Assembly: GCA_044433305.1 (NCBI GenBank)
Contig: JAWXTS010000071.1
Span: 1 to 8,357 of the forward strand
DNA from: JAWXTS01 sp044433305
Lineage (GTDB): Bacteria > Bacteroidota > Bacteroidia > Bacteroidales > Rikenellaceae
DNA: 8,357 bases
Reading direction: 5' to 3'
Of this stretch, positions 7,349-8,357 are shown piece after piece. Numbering within the stretch: position 1 is the first letter of the stretch; each line of letters begins with the position of its first letter. A model generated the notes under the pieces. It did no database searches. It saw only the letters and a list, made by a program, of their open reading frames with translations, and was not told where the DNA came from. The position numbers and the translations under genes are program-made.

Positions 7349-8131
7349 TTATTTCTTCAGGAAACCGTCTATACCCGCGCCAAAGAGCGCGTAGTCATAT
7401 TTAACCGGGTCATTAGGATCAAACAACCTTAGCGACTCGGTTACTTCTTCTACGGCCTTCCAGTCGTTTTGTTTGCGGGTCAACAGACCAAGCTCGCGGC
7501 TCATATTTGCCGTGTGCACATCCAAGGGCAGATAGAGAGCCGAGCAAGGAATATCCCACAGCCCAAAGTCCACACCCTTATCATCCTTGCGCACAAGCCA
7601 ACGCAAGTACATATTAACCCTCTTGCAGGCAGCCTTCTTGTCTATCGAAGATAGGTGCTTGCGTGTGCGCTGCTCATGCTCACAGTTCCAAAATTCTTTA
7701 TAGAAATCGGAGAGTACCGTGCGCATGTCCCCACTATTTCTGTATGAGCGTTCAAAAAACTGCCCCATGTTAAGGGTTCCCTCAATCGAACCATCATAGA
7801 AGCGTCTTAGCGCGCCAATAAAAGTTATGAAGTCCCCACCGTTAAAAGTTCTATGAACATAACGCGATAGATGCTCTAGCTCTGAGGCAGAGGCATTAAC
7901 AGTAAAGTCATAAGGGCTATCATCCATCATGTCCATCATGCGGGCAGCACTCTTGACTATGGCCTTGCGATTACCCCACGCTATTGTCGAGGCCAGAAAG
8001 CCACTTATCTCTATATCCTCTCTAGCCACAAACCTGTGAGGTATAGATATAGGGTCGGCCTCAATAAAGCTGATGTTATTATATTTGAAGTATAGTTCGT
8101 CCAGAAGTTCTTTCAGATCGTCTTTTCTCAT
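7349..8131 (-). CDS. TIGR02757 (DUF2400) family protein of unknown function
   Basis: The 260 residues match this uncharacterised family, which I know mainly from Bacteroidota and some other anaerobic lineages. Recognisable conserved stretches are EISGFLASTIAWGNRKAIVK (41-60), FNGGDFITFIGALRRFY (95-111), ACKRVNMYLRWLVRKD (167-182), GVDFGLW (185-191), LYLPLDVHTANMSRELGLL (199-217) and a C-terminal DPVKYDYALFGAG (241-253). There is no signal peptide or membrane segment, so it is likely cytoplasmic. The mostly helical look and the KR..M.LRW plus later DVHT arrangement recall helix-hairpin-helix DNA glycosylases, but that link is inference and no activity should be assigned. The ATG overlaps the stop of the upstream ABC ATPase by 4 bases (ATGA), implying translational coupling. 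Confidence 0.88.
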   Translation of the reverse strand: MRKDDLKELLDELYFKYNNISFIEADPISIPHRFVAREDIEISGFLASTIAWGNRKAIVKSAARMMDMMDDSPYDFTVNASASELEHLSRYVHRTFNGGDFITFIGALRRFYDGSIEGTLNMGQFFERSYRNSGDMRTVLSDFYKEFWNCEHEQRTRKHLSSIDKKAACKRVNMYLRWLVRKDDKGVDFGLWDIPCSALYLPLDVHTANMSRELGLLTRKQNDWKAVEEVTESLRLFDPNDPVKYDYALFGAGIDGFLKK

Positions 8132-8357
8132 AGCTTTATTAGTCCGTCTATCATCTCTATGCGTCTATCGGCCATGGATGCCAGCTGCTCGTCGTGAGTA
8201 ACTATCACCGTTGTCTGTCCCATCTGCTCGCGCAACTTAAAGAACAGAGAGTGTATCTCCTCGCGGTTCTTAGAGTCTAGATTGCCCGAAGGCTCGTCGG
8301 CAAACAACACGCTCGGTGCATTGATAACAGCACGGGCTATGGCCACACGCTGCTGCT
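8128..8357 (-). CDS. ABC transporter ATP-binding protein, LolD/MacB type, 5' end cut by window edge
   Basis: Only the last 75 or so residues are present; the frame stays open to base 8357, where it reads QQRVAIARA, the tail of the ABC signature (LSGGQQQR). After it come Walker B with the D-loop, VLFADEPSGNLDS, and the H-loop VIVTHD. The GNLDS form and the short C-terminus (ends MIDGLIKL) are typical of the LolD/MacB/FtsE branch, which powers lipoprotein release or extracytoplasmic efflux. LolD is my best guess, since in Bacteroidales a LolD-like ATPase often sits next to a TIGR02757 gene, but Walker A and the partner permeases are outside the window. The GTG at 8346 is an internal valine codon, not a start. 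It overlaps the next gene by 4 bases. Confidence 0.9.
   Translation of the reverse strand, partial: QQRVAIARAVINAPSVLFADEPSGNLDSKNREEIHSLFFKLREQMGQTTVIVTHDEQLASMADRRIEMIDGLIKL

Noticed and set aside
7369..7400. Short GC-rich inverted repeat (GCGC...GCGC) as a terminator
   Set aside because: Only a 4-base stem, no U-tract, and inside the coding sequence of the TIGR02757 gene.
8128..8346. A complete 72-residue small protein starting with GTG at 8346
   Set aside because: The frame continues upstream to the window edge with QQR of the ABC signature, so it is the tail of a longer ATPase gene.

Overview
The window looks like chromosomal core sequence from a member of the Bacteroidota, most likely order Bacteroidales. 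Three things suggest this. Two spacers or gene starts carry TAnnTTTG promoter boxes of the type used by the Bacteroidota primary sigma factor. The starts I could check are AT-rich and lack an obvious Shine-Dalgarno sequence. The genes (an M23-like membrane protein beside dxr and rseP, a TIGR02757/DUF2400 gene beside a LolD-type ATPase, a lipoprotein-type ApbE) are ones I associate with Bacteroidales. I see no mobile element, phage gene, CRISPR array, rRNA or tRNA.

Left part, minus strand (1-5630): a tightly packed run read right to left. It starts with a single-pass membrane protein carrying a degenerate M23/LytM domain. Then come dxr (isoprenoid precursor synthesis), rseP (site-2 intramembrane protease), radA (recombination and repair ATPase) and apbE (flavin transferase lipoprotein, cut by the left window edge). 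Junctions are TAATG overlaps or gaps of 3 and 7 bases, so this is probably one operon. A candidate promoter lies just upstream of the LytM-like gene. Three of the five products act at the envelope, and Dxr supplies precursors for quinones and the undecaprenyl carrier. RadA is the functional outlier.

Middle (5631-5772): a short AT-rich divergent spacer. The plus-strand promoter here is convincing (TTTG, 18 bases, TACCTTTG); the minus-strand one is weaker.

Right of centre, plus strand (5773-7346): two genes overlapping by 10 bases. The first is a sugar-nucleotide-type nucleotidyltransferase. The second is a short protein that I read as a reduced, degenerate aldose-1-epimerase-like domain. Its GTG start is fixed by an in-frame stop just upstream. 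An 18/20 near-identical repeat spans the junction and encodes the same peptide in both genes. This pair is the least understood part of the window.

Right end, minus strand (7349-8357): the 3' end of an ABC transporter ATPase of the LolD/MacB type, followed with a 4-base ATGA overlap by a TIGR02757 (DUF2400) family gene of unknown function. The latter converges on the plus-strand pair with only 2 bases between stop codons. No complete undescribed system is evident. The best leads are the nucleotidyltransferase/epimerase-like pair and the metal-site-less LytM protein heading the dxr-rseP operon.
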